Counted from the stretch's first letter, positions 22,048 to 31,027 are shown. The stretch is DNA of 57,408 nt from an uncultured bacterium (GCA_905214315.1 CAJMLN010000008.1:1-57408), one strand, 5' to 3'. Numbers and translations are program-made. Notes: generated by a model from the sequence alone, not told the origin.

Positions 22048-24384
22048 TTACTTAATACTGATTGAGAGCACCGCGCCTGCTAAATTCTCACTTTGCGCCT
22101 GTATCCGGAGTATGCCCGGCTTCCCCCCTGCCCGGACAGCCACACTGATCCGGCCGGCACGCATACGCCGTTCAGGACAATTGACCGGAATAGGATCGCT
22201 TATATCCGATCCGGTTCCTACAAGCGTACCTATAGGGTTACAGTCAAACCGCACCAAAGGACAGGCATCGGGCACTTCACGCCCCTGCTCATCTTCGCAC
22301 CAGCAGGAGATCATAGCAATATCCTGGCCGTTAGCGTTAGGCACGTCGTTATCCAGATGCAGAACCAGTTTCACCGGCCTGCCGGTGGTCTCCCGGATAT
22401 CACGCGCGGCTTCACATCCGCCGCAATAGGCAACCGCCTCAAGCCGTCCAGGACAATACTCTACCTCCCACTGAGCATGAGAATACATCTCTATTTCTTT
22501 TTTCCCCAACGACACGCCGTTTAAAAAGAGCTCACATTCCTCGCAATTGGTATAGGCAACAACTGTTATTTTTTCTCCCGGCCGATCCTCCCAATTCCAG
22601 TGGGGCAGCAGATGTATCATCGGTTTTTTGGAAAACAGCGACTGATTTTGATAAAAGGCGTCCTTTTTCTGTAAAAATAGATCGATCGCCCCGGCCTGCG
22701 AACAAATCCGCGGCCAAACAGCTTCACCCCTATGTTCAAAGGCAATCCACTGAAAGGAGCCGAACATCCACGGCCGCGCTTTCAGCAGCTTCCAAAAATG
22801 CTCGCGACCGATAAACCACGCATTCATATCATGATCATATGCGCTAATGTATCCATGCGCGGCGGAATCCTCCTCATACCACCCCCGCGTAGTACCAGCG
22901 GCACAGCACTCAGATGAAAAAATCGGCGTCTGGGGATATTTCTGCCGCACAGTATCCCATAAAGGATGATTATAATTGATGCCGATCAGTTCAAGGTCAT
23001 CAAAAACTGTAGCTTTATCCGGCGAATTGGATACCGCAGAGGTTGTGGGCCTCGTCGGATCCAGCTGCTTGGCGCGGGCGATCATCGCCTTATTGATCCG
23101 ACGGCCAATTTGTGTTAAATGATGCGGCTCTTCATTGCCGATAGACCACATGAAGACGCCCGGACGATTACGGTCACGGCGAATCATCATCTCCAGTGCA
23201 GCAAGCCCTTCTTCAGTAGAATCAAACCAACGCGTTTCATCCATTACAATAAATCCGGCCTCATCCAGGGCATCCATCATTGCCGCTGCCTGAGGATAAT
23301 GACTGGTTCGATATCCGTTGGCACCCATTTGTTTCATCAGCTGCACCTTATAGCGGAAAATATTATCCGGCACGGCCTTGCCCGTCAGGCCGAAATCCCC
23401 ATGACCGCAGACGCCGCAGATATCCACACGGCGTCCATTGAGAAGAAAGCCGTTATCTGCCGTAAAGCAGAAGGTACGGAAACCGAAACGGTCGCACACG
23501 GCGTCTATTTCCTCACTGCCGATATACAGTCTGGTCTGTACCCTATATATATACGGATCCTCCGTATCCCACAGATGCGGGTTCTCGATCTGCGTTTCAT
23601 ATTTCACTACAGATTTTTGCCGCAGCGGTACGAAGCTTTCCGCTTCAGCCCGCACACAGAGTTTGTCCTCCCGATCCAAAACCGTGCTGACGACCCGAAC
23701 GGGCTGACTGCAATATCCGTCATTGCGCAAGGTGGTTTCAAAAGCAATCCGCCAGGCACCTTTCTCACCCAATGGCTCAGGGCGTATACAAACACCCCAC
23801 AGATCCACCGAAACAGACGCCGTTTTAACCAGCCACACATGCCGGTAAATTCCGCCGCCCTGATACCACCATCCTTCATTATGATCATAGCGGACATATA
23901 CAGCCAGCACATTCTCCTCTTCCCCGTAATACAGATAATCGGTAAGGTCCACCTCAAAAGAAATATATCCACAAAAATTATGCTTGAGCTCGCAACCGTT
24001 TAAATAAACTGTGCATCGGGTCGCGACCCCTTCAAACAACAATGTGATCCGGGATCCCTCATCCTCCTCGGGCACAAAAAAATGTTTACGGTACCAAGCA
24101 TTTTCATAAGTAAAAAATCCCAGCGCATTGTTATTTTCGCCGCTCATTTCTCCCGTAATAACATAATCATGCGGAAGCTCAACCCACTGCCATTTTTCAC
24201 CGGAAAATTCAACATTGGTGCGGAAATCTTCAGGACGGTCGTTATAGTGTACGGATGCCGGCCCCCATTTCATACGCTCGGTCTTTGCCGAAATATACAC
24301 CGGTCCCTTCCATTTTGGCTCTGCTCTTTCAATATCCCCTTGATGAAACAGCCAGCCATCATCGAACAATTCTGTTTTTCTCAT
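22048..24384 (-). CDS. Glycoside hydrolase family 2 enzyme (beta-galactosidase/beta-glucuronidase type)
   Basis: A 778-residue GH2 protein. Order: sugar-binding jelly roll (NALGFFTYENAWYRKHFFVP, about 75-95), Ig-like domain, TIM barrel, and C-terminal Ig-like domains (HWNWEDRPGEKITVVAYTNCEECELFLNG). The acid/base is in FMWSIGNEEPHH and the nucleophile is the Glu of IFSSECCAAGTTRGW. RTSHYPQAAAMMDALDEAGFIVMDET is a family signature. There is no signal peptide. The ATG at 24384 is preferred over a start 84 bases upstream, which would be inside the promoter. The exact sugar (galactose, glucuronate or other) is not fixed by sequence. Confidence 0.9.
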   Translation of the reverse strand: MRKTELFDDGWLFHQGDIERAEPKWKGPVYISAKTERMKWGPASVHYNDRPEDFRTNVEFSGEKWQWVELPHDYVITGEMSGENNNALGFFTYENAWYRKHFFVPEEDEGSRITLLFEGVATRCTVYLNGCELKHNFCGYISFEVDLTDYLYYGEEENVLAVYVRYDHNEGWWYQGGGIYRHVWLVKTASVSVDLWGVCIRPEPLGEKGAWRIAFETTLRNDGYCSQPVRVVSTVLDREDKLCVRAEAESFVPLRQKSVVKYETQIENPHLWDTEDPYIYRVQTRLYIGSEEIDAVCDRFGFRTFCFTADNGFLLNGRRVDICGVCGHGDFGLTGKAVPDNIFRYKVQLMKQMGANGYRTSHYPQAAAMMDALDEAGFIVMDETRWFDSTEEGLAALEMMIRRDRNRPGVFMWSIGNEEPHHLTQIGRRINKAMIARAKQLDPTRPTTSAVSNSPDKATVFDDLELIGINYNHPLWDTVRQKYPQTPIFSSECCAAGTTRGWYEEDSAAHGYISAYDHDMNAWFIGREHFWKLLKARPWMFGSFQWIAFEHRGEAVWPRICSQAGAIDLFLQKKDAFYQNQSLFSKKPMIHLLPHWNWEDRPGEKITVVAYTNCEECELFLNGVSLGKKEIEMYSHAQWEVEYCPGRLEAVAYCGGCEAARDIRETTGRPVKLVLHLDNDVPNANGQDIAMISCWCEDEQGREVPDACPLVRFDCNPIGTLVGTGSDISDPIPVNCPERRMRAGRISVAVRAGGKPGILRIQAQSENLAGAVLSISIK

Positions 24385-24417
24385 ATCCCCGTCACCTTTA
24401 CTTTTACATTTTTCTCT

Positions 24418-24446
24418 ATTGTAATTCCACATTTTCAATATTTCAA
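24418..24446 (-). promoter_or_regulatory. Promoter of the GH2 gene
   Basis: On the minus strand TTGAAA (24441-24446) and TACAAT (24418-24423) are 17 bases apart. It is divergent from the XRE gene promoter 60 bases away. Confidence 0.65.
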
Positions 24447-24509
24447 TAGATTTTTTTGCAAAAGTCATGGATTTTTTTGCTGATACTATAGAATTCTACG
24501 CAGCGTCTA

Positions 24510-24538
24510 TTGCTTTTTTCCCTGTTTTCTTTTACAAT
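24510..24538 (+). promoter_or_regulatory. Promoter of the XRE regulator gene
   Basis: TTGCTT (24510-24515) and TACAAT (24533-24538) are separated by 17 bases, 39 bases before the ATG. Confidence 0.55.
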
Positions 24539-24577
24539 AAGAACATAATCCCGCCGTTAAAAAGAAAGAGAGGATAT

Positions 24578-25162
24578 ATGAACGCAAAAAAAATTGGCGC
24601 ATTGATTAAAAAGCTTCGGCTTGAAAACAGCATGACCCAAGCACAGTTAGCCGAGAAATTGGCCGTCAGCGATAAAACTGTTTCCAAATGGGAGCGCGGC
24701 GCAGGCTGCCCGGATATTTCCCTATTGCCATTGGTAGCCTCCCTTTTTAAGATTGATCTCCAAAAAATCCTCTCCGACGAATTGACAGAAAATGAAACAG
24801 ACGGAGGAAATATGAAAAACACGCAATTTTATGTATGTCCTGTCTGTGGCTGCATGACCTGCTCCACCGGCGGTGCTTCCATTGCCTGCTGCGGACGCAC
24901 GCTGGATCCCCTGCCGCTGAAAAAAGCGGAAGAACAGGAAAAACTGCAAATTGAAAAAATAGAAGACGAATGGTTTATTCAGGCAGATCATCCTATGACC
25001 AAGGAGAACTATATATCCTTCATAGCCTTTTTATCCGGCGGAAGCCTGCATATTCTCAGGCAATATCCCGAATGGGATCTGCAGGTACGCTTGCCGGCCC
25101 GTGGACACGGCCGGTTGATCTGGTTTTCTACTACAAAAGGATTGTTCTATATGAATATATAA
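24578..25162 (+). CDS. XRE-family regulator with C-terminal cysteine-rich domain
   Basis: A 194-residue protein. Residues 5-60 are a Cro/C1-type helix-turn-helix (IGALIKKLRLENSMTQAQLA, then VSDKTVSKWERGAGCPDISLL). After a Glu/Asp linker comes a metal-site-like segment, FYVCPVCGCMTCSTGGASIACCG near 85-105, resembling the clostridial XRE proteins whose tail looks like a desulfoferrodoxin/zinc-ribbon. The start ATG follows AGAGAGGA. It is divergent from GH2 and convergent with a DUF2975 gene; the target and the metal are unknown. Confidence 0.8.
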   Translation: MNAKKIGALIKKLRLENSMTQAQLAEKLAVSDKTVSKWERGAGCPDISLLPLVASLFKIDLQKILSDELTENETDGGNMKNTQFYVCPVCGCMTCSTGGASIACCGRTLDPLPLKKAEEQEKLQIEKIEDEWFIQADHPMTKENYISFIAFLSGGSLHILRQYPEWDLQVRLPARGHGRLIWFSTTKGLFYMNI

Positions 25163-25191
25163 GCCTCGGGATATCCTCAGACAACATACAA

Positions 25192-25692
25192 TTATCTTAC
25201 TTTTTCCGATATTTCAGCAGAGAGCATGCGTTTTCCCTGTCCGGCTGCCGAGTGTTTCCGTACAAAGCAAGAAACCCTCAGTGCAGCAACGGCTACAAGA
25301 ATTCCAAAAATAATAAGAATAAGAGAGAGCATAAACACCACGGTATGGCTCATTTCCAAAAACAGCAAAAGGCAATTTCCGGCCAGGAACCAAAGAGCTG
25401 TAAATGCCGCAAGCATAGCGATATGCTTCAGATACTGCGCCGTTTTTTCTGAAAGCCCTCTCCCCTGTGCGATAATATTGGCTATCTTCCAAAGAAAAAA
25501 TAAAACGATATAGCAGGGTGCAGCCGTTGTCCACATAAACGCCAGCCAGGGCCAAAAGAAAAACTGATTCTTTATTTGCAATACAATATTCTTTCCCAGC
25601 AGGGGAAGCGCTCCGCCGTAAAAAAGAAGCCCGCATAGTCCTATCAACACAACGAGTATTTTCAAACCTTTAGCCAACCTGTCTCCGCGCAT
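25192..25692 (-). CDS. DUF2975-type membrane protein
   Basis: A 166-residue protein with four membrane helices (about 8-28, 45-65, 95-115 and 120-142) and a basic C-terminus, matching the DUF2975 family. GAGGG lies 7 bases before the ATG at 25692; an in-frame start 42 bases upstream is less well supported. DUF2975 genes usually pair with a small helix-turn-helix gene; here the nearest regulator is the convergent XRE gene. The function of the family is unknown. Confidence 0.7.
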   Translation of the reverse strand: MRGDRLAKGLKILVVLIGLCGLLFYGGALPLLGKNIVLQIKNQFFFWPWLAFMWTTAAPCYIVLFFLWKIANIIAQGRGLSEKTAQYLKHIAMLAAFTALWFLAGNCLLLFLEMSHTVVFMLSLILIIFGILVAVAALRVSCFVRKHSAAGQGKRMLSAEISEKVR

Positions 25693-25785
25693 ATGTTTTC
25701 CCTCATTCGCAATATTTTTATCCTTTACCACCATTATACAACAAATATACGCTAAATTTCAAGAATGAAATCACCGCTTTTCACC

Positions 25786-25818
25786 ACAAAAAAACACAGC
25801 TCATCTTAAAGCTGTGTT
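25786..25818 (-). terminator. Terminator of the comEB-murG operon
   Basis: AACACAGCT (25793-25801) pairs with AGCTGTGTT (25810-25818). TTTTT follows on the minus strand, 6 bases past the murG stop. Confidence 0.9.
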
Positions 25819-25823
25819 CTCTT

Positions 25824-26912
25824 TTAAAATTTTGCTTTGTCCGTTTTCGCGGGGTACTGGCGCAGAACGTCCATAATGACCCCAAAAACCTTTTCCCTGC
25901 CTAAATGAGAGCCGCTTTTCTTCATCGTTTCTGCATAGCGGCCGCGTTCATCAAACAGATTCTTTATTTCGCACGTCAGGCTGTCCGGCGTAATCTCCTC
26001 CTCCAGCATTTTTTTTGCATAGCCCCGTTTTTCAAATTCCTCTGCATTATCCAGCTGATCACCCCGGGAATGCTCTGCCGGCAGCGGAATCAGCAACATG
26101 GGTTTATGCAGAGCAAGAAATTCGTTAATGCTGTTGGAGCCCGCGCGGGATACAACGATATCCGCCAGCGCCATAACATCGGGCAATTTTTCATGAATAT
26201 ATTCCCTCTGCACATATCCCGGAAAATCAAGGCCCTCCTTCAGCTTGCCGCTGCCGCAGATATGCACAATATTAAATTCGGGCAAAAGCCGCGGCAAAAC
26301 CGCACGAATCTGATCATTAACCGCTTTGGCGCCCAAACTGCCGCCCATAACAAGAATAACCGGTTTATGATCCAATCCCAGCCATTTTCTGCCGGCCTCG
26401 CTGCTGCCGTGCAGCAGTTCGTTCCGCAGCGGCGTGCCCGTGCAAACCCCCTTTGCCCCTAATATCTGCGCTGTTTTTTCAAACGTAGTGCAGGCTTTTT
26501 TTGCCGTGGGCAGGCAAAGCTTTGTAGCCAGTCCGGGGGTCATATCCGATTCATGGATCACCACCGGCACACGGCGCGCGCCCGCGGCCAGAACTACCGG
26601 AACCGAAACAAAGCCGCCCTTGGAAAATACACCCGCAGGCTTCAGCTGCTTCATCAGCGCCAAAGACTGAAAATATCCCTTTACCACCCGGAACGGATCC
26701 GTCAGATTCTTAATATTGCTGTACCGGCGCAGCTTCCCCGCGCTGATTCCGTGATACGCAACCCCCGGCAAAGCTTCAATCAGCTCCCGTTCCATGCCGG
26801 TCTCGCGGCCGATATAATGCACTGTATACCCCTTTTGCTGCAAAAGCGGTATCAGCGCAATATTCGGCGTAATATGTCCTGCGGTGCCGCCGCCGGTAAA
26901 AACAAAATTCAT
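25824..26912 (-). CDS. murG: UDP-GlcNAc:lipid I N-acetylglucosaminyltransferase
   Basis: A 362-residue GT28 glycosyltransferase that adds GlcNAc to lipid I on the inner face of the membrane to make lipid II. Signatures are FTGGGTAGHITPNIAL at the N-terminus (lipid-diphosphate loop), PVVIHESDMTPGLATKL, VMGGSLGAKAVND and the donor site DIVVSRAGSNSINEFLALHKPMLLIPLP. It is a normal length. Unlike most genomes it is not in a division/cell-wall cluster but lies 12 bases after a dCMP deaminase gene. A second murG elsewhere is possible. Confidence 0.95.
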   Translation of the reverse strand: MNFVFTGGGTAGHITPNIALIPLLQQKGYTVHYIGRETGMERELIEALPGVAYHGISAGKLRRYSNIKNLTDPFRVVKGYFQSLALMKQLKPAGVFSKGGFVSVPVVLAAGARRVPVVIHESDMTPGLATKLCLPTAKKACTTFEKTAQILGAKGVCTGTPLRNELLHGSSEAGRKWLGLDHKPVILVMGGSLGAKAVNDQIRAVLPRLLPEFNIVHICGSGKLKEGLDFPGYVQREYIHEKLPDVMALADIVVSRAGSNSINEFLALHKPMLLIPLPAEHSRGDQLDNAEEFEKRGYAKKMLEEEITPDSLTCEIKNLFDERGRYAETMKKSGSHLGREKVFGVIMDVLRQYPAKTDKAKF

Positions 26913-26924
26913 AAAAAGCCCCTT

Positions 26925-27404
26925 TTAAATATCCAATGTAAGCTTTCTGCCGGTAGACTGATACGGCGTAAGCCTTACCCCTACCATCTGAAACATTTTT
27001 TTTGACGCCTGCACCGCCTCGGTATCGGCATATTTATCCGAAAGATAAATAACCTCCCGGATACCGGCCTGAATCAACGCCTTGGCACATTCATTGCACG
27101 GAAAGAGCGTCGTATAGCACTTGGCTCCCTTCAAAGATCCGCCGTCGTTATTTAGAATAGCATTAAGCTCCGCATGGCACACAAAGGCATATTTGCTTTC
27201 CATAACGCCGCCCTCACGGCTCCAAGGCATATGGTCATCGTCACATCCGGTAGGCATTCCGTTATAGCCAACAGATAATATTTTATTATCTGCGTTTACC
27301 AGGCAGGCGCCTACCTGCGTGCCGGAATCCTTACTGCGCTGCGCAGAAAGCAGGGCAATCCCCATAAAATACTCGTCCCAGGAAATATAATCCGTGCGTT
27401 TCAT
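26925..27404 (-). CDS. comEB: Deoxycytidylate (dCMP) deaminase, ComEB type
   Basis: A 159-residue zinc-dependent deaminase converting dCMP to dUMP for thymidylate synthesis. The zinc site is VCHAELNAILN (His and catalytic Glu) with FPCNECAKALIQAG (two Cys). The N-terminus SWDEYFMGIALLSAQRSKD is typical. It is co-transcribed with murG. Comparable comEB genes in bacilli sit in the competence operon, but no competence genes are nearby. GGAGGAG precedes the ATG. Confidence 0.92.
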   Translation of the reverse strand: MKRTDYISWDEYFMGIALLSAQRSKDSGTQVGACLVNADNKILSVGYNGMPTGCDDDHMPWSREGGVMESKYAFVCHAELNAILNNDGGSLKGAKCYTTLFPCNECAKALIQAGIREVIYLSDKYADTEAVQASKKMFQMVGVRLTPYQSTGRKLTLDI

Positions 27405-27447
27405 GATGCTCCTCCTAACTATATTCTATTCCTATCGAAATCGATTT

Positions 27448-27476
27448 ATTATATACCACTATGATAAAAAATGCAA
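27448..27476 (-). promoter_or_regulatory. Promoter of the comEB-murG operon
   Basis: On the minus strand TTGCAT (27471-27476) and TATAAT (27448-27453) have a 17-base spacer. Confidence 0.65.
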
Positions 27477-27561
27477 GCGGACGCAATGCAAATACGATTT
27501 AAAATTTCTGTTTTTTAAAAAATTCCGTTCTTTCTCCTCCTCTGTCCCCAGGTATTTCCCC

Positions 27562-27590
27562 TTGACGAAAAAGCCGAAAACGAGTAAGAT
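27562..27590 (+). promoter_or_regulatory. Promoter of the mgtE leader
   Basis: TTGACG (27562-27567) and TAAGAT (27585-27590) are spaced by 17 bases, placing transcription start about 280 bases before mgtE. Confidence 0.65.
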
Positions 27591-27596
27591 ATAGAA

Positions 27597-27879
27597 AAAA
27601 AGAAAGAGGTGAACATGATGGACGACGGAAGTAGCAGCACTGTTCCCGTGCGAAGGCGCACAGCCCCGTACTGTTTCCGCGCCGTCATGCGCCTGGCATA
27701 AAGCAGTACAGAGCTGTTATCTTTCCATAGCCTAAAGCAAAAACGCACGACAGTACCTTTCCGCATGTTATAAAGAATAATTCCCGGAATTCTGTTTTAT
27801 AATAACAGCGGTATTTTTTTGCGTACAGGCATAGGGGAACGTGTACCTTCCAGAACAAAAATTAAAAGGAGGTAACACT
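27597..27879 (+). promoter_or_regulatory. Long mgtE leader with alternative pairings (candidate Mg2+-responsive element)
   Basis: The leader encodes a 28-residue peptide and contains competing stems. GTACTGT (27668-27674, inside the peptide gene) can pair with CAGTAC at 27704-27709 or with ACAGTAC at 27750-27756. AGGCGC (27654-27659) can pair with GCGCC at 27679-27683 or GCGCCT at 27689-27694. A further hairpin (GTTATAAA with TTTATAATAAC around AATTCC/GGAATT, about 27767-27806) precedes a T-run near 27814. None of the M-box consensus blocks is present. Control by translation of the leader peptide is inference. Confidence 0.45.
27615..27701 (+). CDS. Putative mgtE leader peptide
   Basis: A 28-codon frame with two tandem ATGs behind AGAGGTG, a strong ribosome binding site 6 bases before the second ATG. 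The peptide begins MMDDGSSSTVPVRRRTAP and ends FRAVMRLA. An acidic N-terminus, prolines and an Arg triplet recall the enterobacterial MgtL peptide (acidic, Pro-rich, then RRR), which controls mgtA by ribosome destabilisation at low Mg2+; the likeness is analogy, not homology. The stop codon lies 2 bases before CAGTAC (27704), so a terminating ribosome would mask that pairing partner. Confidence rests on the binding site and the position. Confidence 0.45.
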   Translation: MMDDGSSSTVPVRRRTAPYCFRAVMRLA

Positions 27880-29253
27880 ATGGGAGATATTACAAGAGAA
27901 GAACTGGTTCAAAAGCTTTCCTTGCTGCTGGAAGAAAAAAAGCTGGCGCAAATCAGCGCCGTTTTTAAAGACCTTTACCCCGCAGATATCGCTGAAATTA
28001 TAGAAGACAGCAGCATCCCGGAAAAGGGACTGCCAATCCTCTTCCGTCTTTTGCCCAAAACCGTTGCAGCCGAGGTCTTTGTGGAAATGGACGGCGAAAC
28101 ACAGCAGGCGCTGATCCAGGCCTTCAGCGACAGCGAGCTGCATGAGATGCTTGACGAGCTGTTTGTAGACGATACCGTAAGCATCATTGAAGAAATGCCG
28201 GCCAATGTAGTCCGGCGGATTATTAAAAACTGTGAGCCCCAGATGCGCAGCCAGATCAATAAAATTCTGGAATATCCCAGCGACAGTGCCGGCAGTATGA
28301 TGACGCCGGAATATGTCTTTCTGCGCAAAAGCATGACGGTAGAGCAGGCCATTGAAATCATCCGCAGTACCGGGCTCAACAGCGAAACCATTTATACCTG
28401 CTACGTAATTGAGCCGGACCGTACATTAATCGGCGTTATTACCGTGCGCGAGCTGCTGCTGAGCGACAACAGCAGCAGCATAGCGGATATTATGAACACC
28501 AATATTATATATGTGGAAACAAAGACCGATAAAGAAGATGTGGCCAAGCTCTTTGACAAATACGATTTTTTGGCTTTTCCGGTCGTGGACGCCGAAAAGC
28601 GTTTGGTGGGAATTATTACTGTTGACGATGCAATCGACGTCATCCGCGATGAAGCCACGGAGGACTTTTCCAAAATGGCGGCCGTGGTTCCCATTGAAGA
28701 GAGTTATTTTAAGGCCAGCGTTTTCAAGCATGCGCGGAACCGAATTTTGTGGCTGATTATCCTGATGATATCGGCTACCATTACCGGCACTATCATCACC
28801 GGCTATGAGGAAGCCTTTGCGGCCATTCCTTTGCTGATCGCCTGCCTGCCGATGCTGATGGATACCGGCGGCAACTGCGGCGCCCAAACGTCTACCATGA
28901 TTATCCGCGGAATGGCTGTGGATGAAATGAAGCCCCGCGATTTCTTAAAAGTATGGTGGAAGGAAATCCGCATAGCCCTGATCGTAGGCATTGTTCTTGC
29001 CGTGGTGAACTTTTTAAGAGTACTTTTATTATACCATTCCTCTGACCATCCGATCCAGCTGGCCGTCACAACCAGCAGCGCCCTGATGTTTACCGTATGT
29101 CTTGCACAATCCTTAGGCTGTATGCTGCCCATGCTGGCAAAGGCCTGCAAGCTGGATCCGGCCATTATGGCCTCGCCGCTGATTACCACGATTGTAGATG
29201 CGCTGAGCGTAACCGTATTCTTTGCCATTGCCGTACTGGTATTTCAAATTTAA
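27880..29253 (+). CDS. mgtE: Magnesium transporter MgtE
   Basis: A 457-residue Mg2+ channel of the plasma membrane. Visible in order: the superhelical N domain (about 1-130), paired CBS domains (about 135-250, including YVFLRKSMTVEQAIEIIR and FPVVDAEKRLVGIITVDDAIDVI), the plug helix, and five membrane helices from about 285 to the end, with CLPMLMDTGGNCGAQTSTMIIRGMA as the pore-forming TM2/3 region. The N and CBS domains sense cytosolic Mg2+ and close the pore. AAAAGGAGG lies before the ATG at 27880. The leader upstream suggests additional expression control. Confidence 0.95.
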   Translation: MGDITREELVQKLSLLLEEKKLAQISAVFKDLYPADIAEIIEDSSIPEKGLPILFRLLPKTVAAEVFVEMDGETQQALIQAFSDSELHEMLDELFVDDTVSIIEEMPANVVRRIIKNCEPQMRSQINKILEYPSDSAGSMMTPEYVFLRKSMTVEQAIEIIRSTGLNSETIYTCYVIEPDRTLIGVITVRELLLSDNSSSIADIMNTNIIYVETKTDKEDVAKLFDKYDFLAFPVVDAEKRLVGIITVDDAIDVIRDEATEDFSKMAAVVPIEESYFKASVFKHARNRILWLIILMISATITGTIITGYEEAFAAIPLLIACLPMLMDTGGNCGAQTSTMIIRGMAVDEMKPRDFLKVWWKEIRIALIVGIVLAVVNFLRVLLLYHSSDHPIQLAVTTSSALMFTVCLAQSLGCMLPMLAKACKLDPAIMASPLITTIVDALSVTVFFAIAVLVFQI

Positions 29254-29257
29254 ATTA

Positions 29258-29287
29258 AAAAAGTGTGCCCGGGCACACTTTTTTTCC
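29258..29287 (+). terminator. Terminator of mgtE
   Basis: Perfect AAAAAGTGTGCCC/GGGCACACTTTTT palindrome followed by more T. Confidence 0.92.
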
Positions 29288-29477
29288 GCCGTTTGACAGC
29301 AGCGATAATTCCCTATAAGAGATACAAACTGGATACTGTAAATAAAAAGATTTTTTTAAATCTCAAAAAAACACAGAACGCGACCGGGCACGGCACAGTT
29401 CTTGCAAAAATTTCAGCAGCCTGAACCCATTTACAATAGATGCGATTTGCCAGGCGATCATTATCCGCCGTTTTAGA
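29288..29477. other. Intergenic region between mgtE and glmM
   Basis: About 190 bases without a convincing gene. It holds an AGATTT/AAATCT hairpin near 29349-29365 and a poor promoter-like pair (TTGACA-15-TATAAG near 29295-29321). I see nothing else. Confidence 0.5.
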
Positions 29478-29506
29478 TTGCCCCCTAAAGGGAATTATGG
29501 TATACT
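29478..29506 (+). promoter_or_regulatory. Promoter of glmM
   Basis: TTGCCC (29478-29483) and TATACT (29501-29506) are 17 bases apart. Confidence 0.6.
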
Positions 29507-29559
29507 AATAAAAATAAAAAGAATATAATAAAGCAAATAACAGTACAGGAGATTCAACC

Positions 29560-30912
29560 ATGGCCAGATTATTCGGAACCGACGGTGTACGCGGCATTGC
29601 CAACAGTGAATTGACTCCCGAGCTTGCCTTTAAGCTGGGAAAAGCCGGCGCTACCGTTTTGACAAGCGAAATTCACAAGCCCAAAATATTAGTGGCGCGG
29701 GATCCCCGCATCTCCGGCAGTATGCTGGAGTCCGCACTGATTGCAGGCATCATGAGCGTAGGCGCTGACGCGCTGATTGCAGGCGTTATTCCCACGCCGG
29801 CCGTCGCCTTTTTAACCCGGTATTATACTGCCGACGCCGGCGTCATGATATCTGCCTCCCATAATTCCGTGGAATTTAACGGCATTAAATTTTTTGACGG
29901 CCGCGGCCTCAAGCTGCCCGACGCAATTGAAGATCAGATAGAAGCGCTAATCTCCTCAGGCGATATGCCCTGCCCGACAGGAACGGAGATCGGCCGGCGT
30001 ATTTCCATAAAAAGCGCCGTACGCGATTACATGGATTTTTTACTTTCCACAACCGACGTCCGTCTGGAGGGAATCAAAATTGTAATCGACTGCGCCAACG
30101 GCGCCGCCAGCGACATTGCGCCCCGGCTCTTTGAAGAGCTGGGAGCCGAGGTATTCCCCTACTATTTTATGCCCGACGGTACGGATATCAATAAAAACTG
30201 CGGCTCCACTCATCCGGAGCGCATCTTTGAGCTGGTGCGCGAAACCGGCGCCGATATCGGCCTGGCCTTTGATGGAGACGCCGACCGGCTGATTGCCTGC
30301 GACGAACGGGGCGTGGAAATCGACGGAGATCATATTCTTGCCGTATGCGGGCGCATGCTGAAAAAGGAAGGCCGCCTGCGCAAAGATACAATTGTGGGAA
30401 CGGTTATGAGCAACATGGGGCTGGAGCTGTTCGCCCGCAAAAACAATATTATCTTTGAAAAAACGGCGGTAGGAGACCGCTATGTGCTGGAAAAAATGCT
30501 GGAGAACAGCTACAGCATCGGCGGCGAAAAGAGCGGGCATATCATTTTTCTGGAGCACAATACGACCGGGGACGGCATGCTGACCGCCCTGCAGCTGCTG
30601 CGCGCCAAGGTGTTGGCAGGCAAAGAGATGAGCGAGCTTGCCTCAGAAATGCAGAATCTGCCTCAGGTGCTGGTAAACATCAAAATAGATAACAGTAAAA
30701 AATCCCTGTATAAGACCGACGCCAATATCACCGAACAAATCGAAAAGGCCGACCGGATTCTTGCCGGCAGAGGACGGACCCTGATCCGTGCCAGCGGTAC
30801 CGAGCCGCTGATCCGCGTAATGCTGGAGGGAAACGATATCGACGAGATCAACGGCCTTGCGCTTGCCATCGCCAAAGCGATAGAAACCGCCTGCGACGGA
30901 AAAATCATATAA
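29560..30912 (+). CDS. glmM: Phosphoglucosamine mutase
   Basis: A 450-residue alpha-D-phosphohexomutase that interconverts glucosamine-6-phosphate and glucosamine-1-phosphate, feeding UDP-GlcNAc synthesis. The phosphoserine loop is VMISASHNSVEFNGIKFF near residue 97, the Mg2+ loop is FDGDADRLIACD near 240, the sugar-binding loop is GGEKSGHIIF near 324, and the phosphate-binding loop is RASGTEPLIRVMLEG near 410. The N-terminus ARLFGTDGVRGIAN is diagnostic. ACAGGAG precedes the ATG. It is monocistronic. Confidence 0.97.
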   Translation: MARLFGTDGVRGIANSELTPELAFKLGKAGATVLTSEIHKPKILVARDPRISGSMLESALIAGIMSVGADALIAGVIPTPAVAFLTRYYTADAGVMISASHNSVEFNGIKFFDGRGLKLPDAIEDQIEALISSGDMPCPTGTEIGRRISIKSAVRDYMDFLLSTTDVRLEGIKIVIDCANGAASDIAPRLFEELGAEVFPYYFMPDGTDINKNCGSTHPERIFELVRETGADIGLAFDGDADRLIACDERGVEIDGDHILAVCGRMLKKEGRLRKDTIVGTVMSNMGLELFARKNNIIFEKTAVGDRYVLEKMLENSYSIGGEKSGHIIFLEHNTTGDGMLTALQLLRAKVLAGKEMSELASEMQNLPQVLVNIKIDNSKKSLYKTDANITEQIEKADRILAGRGRTLIRASGTEPLIRVMLEGNDIDEINGLALAIAKAIETACDGKII

Positions 30913-30917
30913 CAGAT

Positions 30918-30950
30918 GCAAAAAGCCAATCCTTGCGGTTGGCTTTTTAA
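30918..30950 (+). terminator. Terminator of glmM
   Basis: AAAAAGCCAA (30920-30929) pairs with TTGGCTTTTT (30939-30948). Confidence 0.9.
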
Positions 30951-31027
30951 AATGATTGATTTTTGTTTTAATTCTTTGATAAACATGCTATAATAACAAT
31001 ATATTTTGAATTCAAAGAGGTTTGATT

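Noticed and set aside
27515..27766. Leftward frame of 83 codons in the mgtE leader
   Set aside because: No ribosome binding site; overlaps the promoter and the rightward leader-peptide frame that has a strong one.
27597..27879. M-box (ykoK) magnesium riboswitch
   Set aside because: Expected because of mgtE, but the conserved GUUAGGUGAGGC, GCUGCUGCCC and GACGCCAAUGGGU blocks are not found.
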